DNA of 64,000 bases, taken from positions 310,001 to 374,000 of the forward strand of contig JALHOT010000002.1 in assembly GCA_022842845.1 (NCBI GenBank), given 5' to 3'. The notes below the pieces were generated by a model. That model was not told the origin of the DNA, searched no databases, and was given only the letters and a program-made list of their open reading frames with translations. A program made the translations under genes and the position numbers. Positions 61,768-64,000 of the stretch are shown here, one piece after another. This stretch comes from Cyclobacteriaceae bacterium. Lineage in GTDB: Bacteria; Bacteroidota; Bacteroidia; Cytophagales; Cyclobacteriaceae. Position 1 is the first letter of the stretch. Every line of letters starts with the position of its first letter.

Positions 61768-61841
61768 ATAAAAACTGAAGATTTCGACCGAAAGCCTCAA
61801 TTGGGTTGCAAATGTAGCCAGTCGATCGAAATTTGCCAAAC

Positions 61842-63182
61842 CTACTTTCGGTCAAATAGCAGTCTTTGCCCCATTTGCCCATTATTTATCATGCCATTGT
61901 GATAAGCCAGGTAGCCGGAAACAAAAGTGTGGCTTATGGTAGATTGAAAAGTTTGCCCTTCAAAGGGAGACCAGCCACATTTAGCCATGATGTTCTTTTT
62001 CTCAACGGTCCAAGGTTTATGAAGATCCACCAACACGAGGTCGGCATAGTAGCCTTCGCGGATAAAGCCTCGGTCTCTGATCTTGAATAAAATCGCGGGG
62101 TTATGTGCCATCTTCTCTACAATACGCTCCAGGCTTATTTTACCCTGGTGATGCATTTCCAGCATGGCTACCACACTGTGTTGCACCAAAGGCCCTCCAG
62201 AGGGCGCTTTGAAATAAGTTTGTTGTTTTTCTTCTAGTAAATGCGGGGCGTGGTCGGTGGCAATCACGTCAATGTTATTGGCCAGAACACCCTTTAATAT
62301 GGCTTGCTGATCCAGAGCAGTTTTCACAGCAGGGTTCCATTTAATCAGCGTTTCTAATCGCTTGTAATCTGCATCATTAAACCATAGGTGGTGGATGCAA
62401 GCCTCTGCCGTAATTTTTTTCTTTTCAAGCGGGATGGTGTTGTCAAAGAGTTCCAATTCTTTAGCTGTTGAAATATGCAGTATGTGCAACTGCGTACCAT
62501 GTTTTTTGGCCATGGCTACAGCCATAGAAGATGACAGATAGCAAGCTTCTTCACTGCGAATAATCGGATGTTGTTCAATGGGAACTTCTTCTCCAAATCT
62601 AGTTCTAGCGTCTTCCAGGTTCTTGCGAATGCTTTGTTCGTCCTCGCAATGGGTGGCGATCAGTCCCGGGAATCTTGAGAATATAGCTTCAAGAGTGTGA
62701 GGATTATCAACCAATAAATTACCAGTGGAGGAGCCCATGAAAATCTTAAGACCACATACTTCACCGAGGTTTGTTCTCATTACCTCATCCAAATTATCGT
62801 TAGAGGCGCCAATAAAAAATGAGTAGTTGGCCAGCGATGAATGGTTGGCAATTTTGTATTTGTCCTCCAGAAGGCTTTGCGTAAAAGTTGGCGGACTAGT
62901 ATTAGGCATCTCCATAAAACTGGTAATACCCCCAGCTACTGCAGCCCTAGATTCTGAGAAAATGTTGGCTTTGTGCGTGAGGCCGGGTTCACGAAAATGA
63001 ACTTGATCATCAATGGCGCCTGGAAGCAGGTATTGCCCCTTGGCATCAATTACTTCATCTGCCGCTGAGGAAGCCAAATCATTACCTATTTTCTCGATTC
63101 GTTCTCCTACAATAATCAAATCGCCCTGCCATACCTTACCTTCGTTGACTATATTCGCGTTTACAATCAGTGTTTTTTTCAT
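61842..63182 (-). CDS. pyrC: Dihydroorotase (PyrC type I / DHOase)
   Basis: An amidohydrolase of pyrimidine synthesis (or its hydantoinase-like relatives). The 446-residue protein starts at ATG 63182 (MKKTLIVNANIVNEGKVWQGD); upstream frame sequence is discarded. The metal His pair is in PGAIDDQVHFREPGLTHK near residue 55 and later ligands are in THCEDEQS, LHILHIST and VIATDHAPHL near residue 305. The active-site Lys of the carboxylated type is replaced by context consistent with class I DHOase. The DEAD-box gene starts 26 bases away on the other strand. Confidence 0.92.
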   Translation of the reverse strand: MKKTLIVNANIVNEGKVWQGDLIIVGERIEKIGNDLASSAADEVIDAKGQYLLPGAIDDQVHFREPGLTHKANIFSESRAAVAGGITSFMEMPNTSPPTFTQSLLEDKYKIANHSSLANYSFFIGASNDNLDEVMRTNLGEVCGLKIFMGSSTGNLLVDNPHTLEAIFSRFPGLIATHCEDEQSIRKNLEDARTRFGEEVPIEQHPIIRSEEACYLSSSMAVAMAKKHGTQLHILHISTAKELELFDNTIPLEKKKITAEACIHHLWFNDADYKRLETLIKWNPAVKTALDQQAILKGVLANNIDVIATDHAPHLLEEKQQTYFKAPSGGPLVQHSVVAMLEMHHQGKISLERIVEKMAHNPAILFKIRDRGFIREGYYADLVLVDLHKPWTVEKKNIMAKCGWSPFEGQTFQSTISHTFVSGYLAYHNGMINNGQMGQRLLFDRK

Positions 63183-63207
63183 AGCGTCATAAAGGTAAAA
63201 CCAAATC

Positions 63208-64000
63208 GTGTCAGCCATTACAAACTTTTCAACATTTAATCTGAACAAACAACTGCTGAATGCAGTGAGCGATTTGGGTTTTGAAGCGCCAACTGAGATT
63301 CAGCAAAAGGCCATTCCAGTCATTATGGGCGGGCAGCACGTTATTGGAATTGCCCAAACGGGTACAGGTAAGACAGCGGCCTATATGCTGCCGTTGTTGA
63401 TGAAGGTCAAGTATGCTCAAGGCAAAGAACCGCGCGCGGTTATTCTAGGCCCCACAAAAGAATTGGTGGTGCAACTGGCAGAGCATGCCCGCAACTTTGC
63501 CAAGTATACTGATCTGAGAATAGTTGCCATATATGGCGGTGTGGGGGTAAAGGCCCATGCAGATGCCATAAGCAATGGCGTTGACATTTTAGTTGCTACG
63601 CCCGGGCGTTTCATGGAAATATATTTAAAGGGAGATTTGCCCGTGAAACAAATAAAAACTTTAGTACTTGATGAGGCCGATCGCATGATGGACATGGGTT
63701 TTATGCCTCAGCTCAGAAAGATATTTGAAGTAATACCCAGCAAGCGGCAAAATTTATTGTTCTCGGCAACTTTCGGAGAACGAGTAGAACGACTCTCACA
63801 AGATTTCTTAGAATTTCCGGTGCGCATTGAGGTAACACCTCCTGCAACGGCCTCAGTGCGAGTTAGCCAGGAACTTTACCAGGTCCCTAATATCAAAACT
63901 AAAATCAATTTGCTCCTGCATCTGCTCGAAGATAAAGAGAGTTTTAATCGGGTGATCATCTTTACGCGTACGAAAGAAGTAGCCAATAACATTTATAAAT
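63208..64000 (+). CDS. DEAD-box RNA helicase, 3' end cut by window edge
   Basis: The first 264 codons of an ATP-dependent RNA helicase. The start is GTG 63208 (MSAITNFSTFNLNKQLL). The Q motif is LGFEAPTEIQ, motif I is AQTGTGKT near residue 51, motif Ia PTKEL, motif Ib TPGR, motif II DEAD in VLDEADRMMDMGF near residue 158, and motif III SAT in LFSATF. The frame is open to base 64000. RhlE-like RNA remodelling is the family role. The divergent neighbour is dihydroorotase. Confidence 0.93.
   Translation, partial: MSAITNFSTFNLNKQLLNAVSDLGFEAPTEIQQKAIPVIMGGQHVIGIAQTGTGKTAAYMLPLLMKVKYAQGKEPRAVILGPTKELVVQLAEHARNFAKYTDLRIVAIYGGVGVKAHADAISNGVDILVATPGRFMEIYLKGDLPVKQIKTLVLDEADRMMDMGFMPQLRKIFEVIPSKRQNLLFSATFGERVERLSQDFLEFPVRIEVTPPATASVRVSQELYQVPNIKTKINLLLHLLEDKESFNRVIIFTRTKEVANNIYK

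Noticed and set aside
61542-61769. 75-residue minus-strand frame beginning with VDVAQLVRAPD
   Set aside because: It is the translation of tRNA-His; such VAQLVRAPDCDSGG frames are classic false genes.
63417-63695. 92-residue minus-strand frame
   Set aside because: Antisense to the DEAD-box helicase, whose motifs are complete in the plus frame.

Overview
The window is a chromosomal stretch from a member of the Bacteroidota, most likely the order Cytophagales. This rests on several lineage marks: TAnnTTTG-type -7 promoter elements close to start codons with few Shine-Dalgarno sites; a murF-alr fusion; the gene order pdxJ / hydrolase / CBS protein / nadK / PorG-like barrels / uppS / bamA / two ompH genes; a carboxypeptidase-regulatory-domain TonB receptor; and GH3, DUF4286, DUF4783, LETM1-related and SWIB proteins. 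Base composition looks moderate and even, without a large foreign island. No CRISPR array, prophage, insertion sequence or rRNA operon was seen.

Layout. 1-8.4 kb: SNF2 helicase (cut by the left edge), DoxX protein, lipid A-type acyltransferase, SDR, radA, UPF0316 membrane protein, DUF4286 and a Na/Pi cotransporter. 8.5-15.5 kb: metK, a barrel protein, lptB, GH3, a photolyase-family protein that lacks the usual iron-sulfur cysteines, and a deoxynucleoside kinase. 15.6-18.7 kb (minus): pdxJ, two TPM-domain proteins and a DUF4097-like secreted protein. 18.7-29.6 kb (plus): yqeY, cvpA, then the envelope cluster from the hydrolase to ompH, and an LD-carboxypeptidase. 29.6-34.2 kb (minus): LysE exporter, ATP-grasp protein, DinB, recX, YcxB-like, nadC, DUF4783. 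34.3-39.8 kb (plus): gpmI, lipoprotein, ABC exporter, Fur-family repressor, TerC. 39.8-51.3 kb (mostly minus): LETM1-related protein, purE-purK, a HEAT/cyclophilin lipoprotein, feoB-feoA, MpaB-type oxygenase, murF-alr, CsaA. 51.4-58.2 kb: a TonB receptor and partner lipoprotein with matching operator-like dyads, a glycine-rich collagen-like secreted protein, a HisA-family isomerase and a PD40 protein. 58.2-60.3 kb: DUF3037 + HipA-like kinase facing a SWIB protein with a histone H1-like tail, separated by a phased array of dyads. 60.3-64 kb: dienelactone hydrolase, a GIY-YIG gene lying between tRNA-His and a degenerate tRNA-His copy, dihydroorotase, and a DEAD-box helicase cut by the right edge.

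How the genes work together. Envelope building dominates: isoprenoid carrier (UppS), outer-membrane assembly (BamA, OmpH), LPS transport (LptB), lipid A acylation, peptidoglycan precursors and recycling (MurF-Alr, LD-carboxypeptidase), and probable type IX secretion (PorG-like). Iron/metal handling is represented by FeoAB, a Fur-family repressor and the TonB receptor unit. The least explained parts are the 59.4-59.7 kb dyad array with its flanking genes, and the GIY-YIG/tRNA-His locus.
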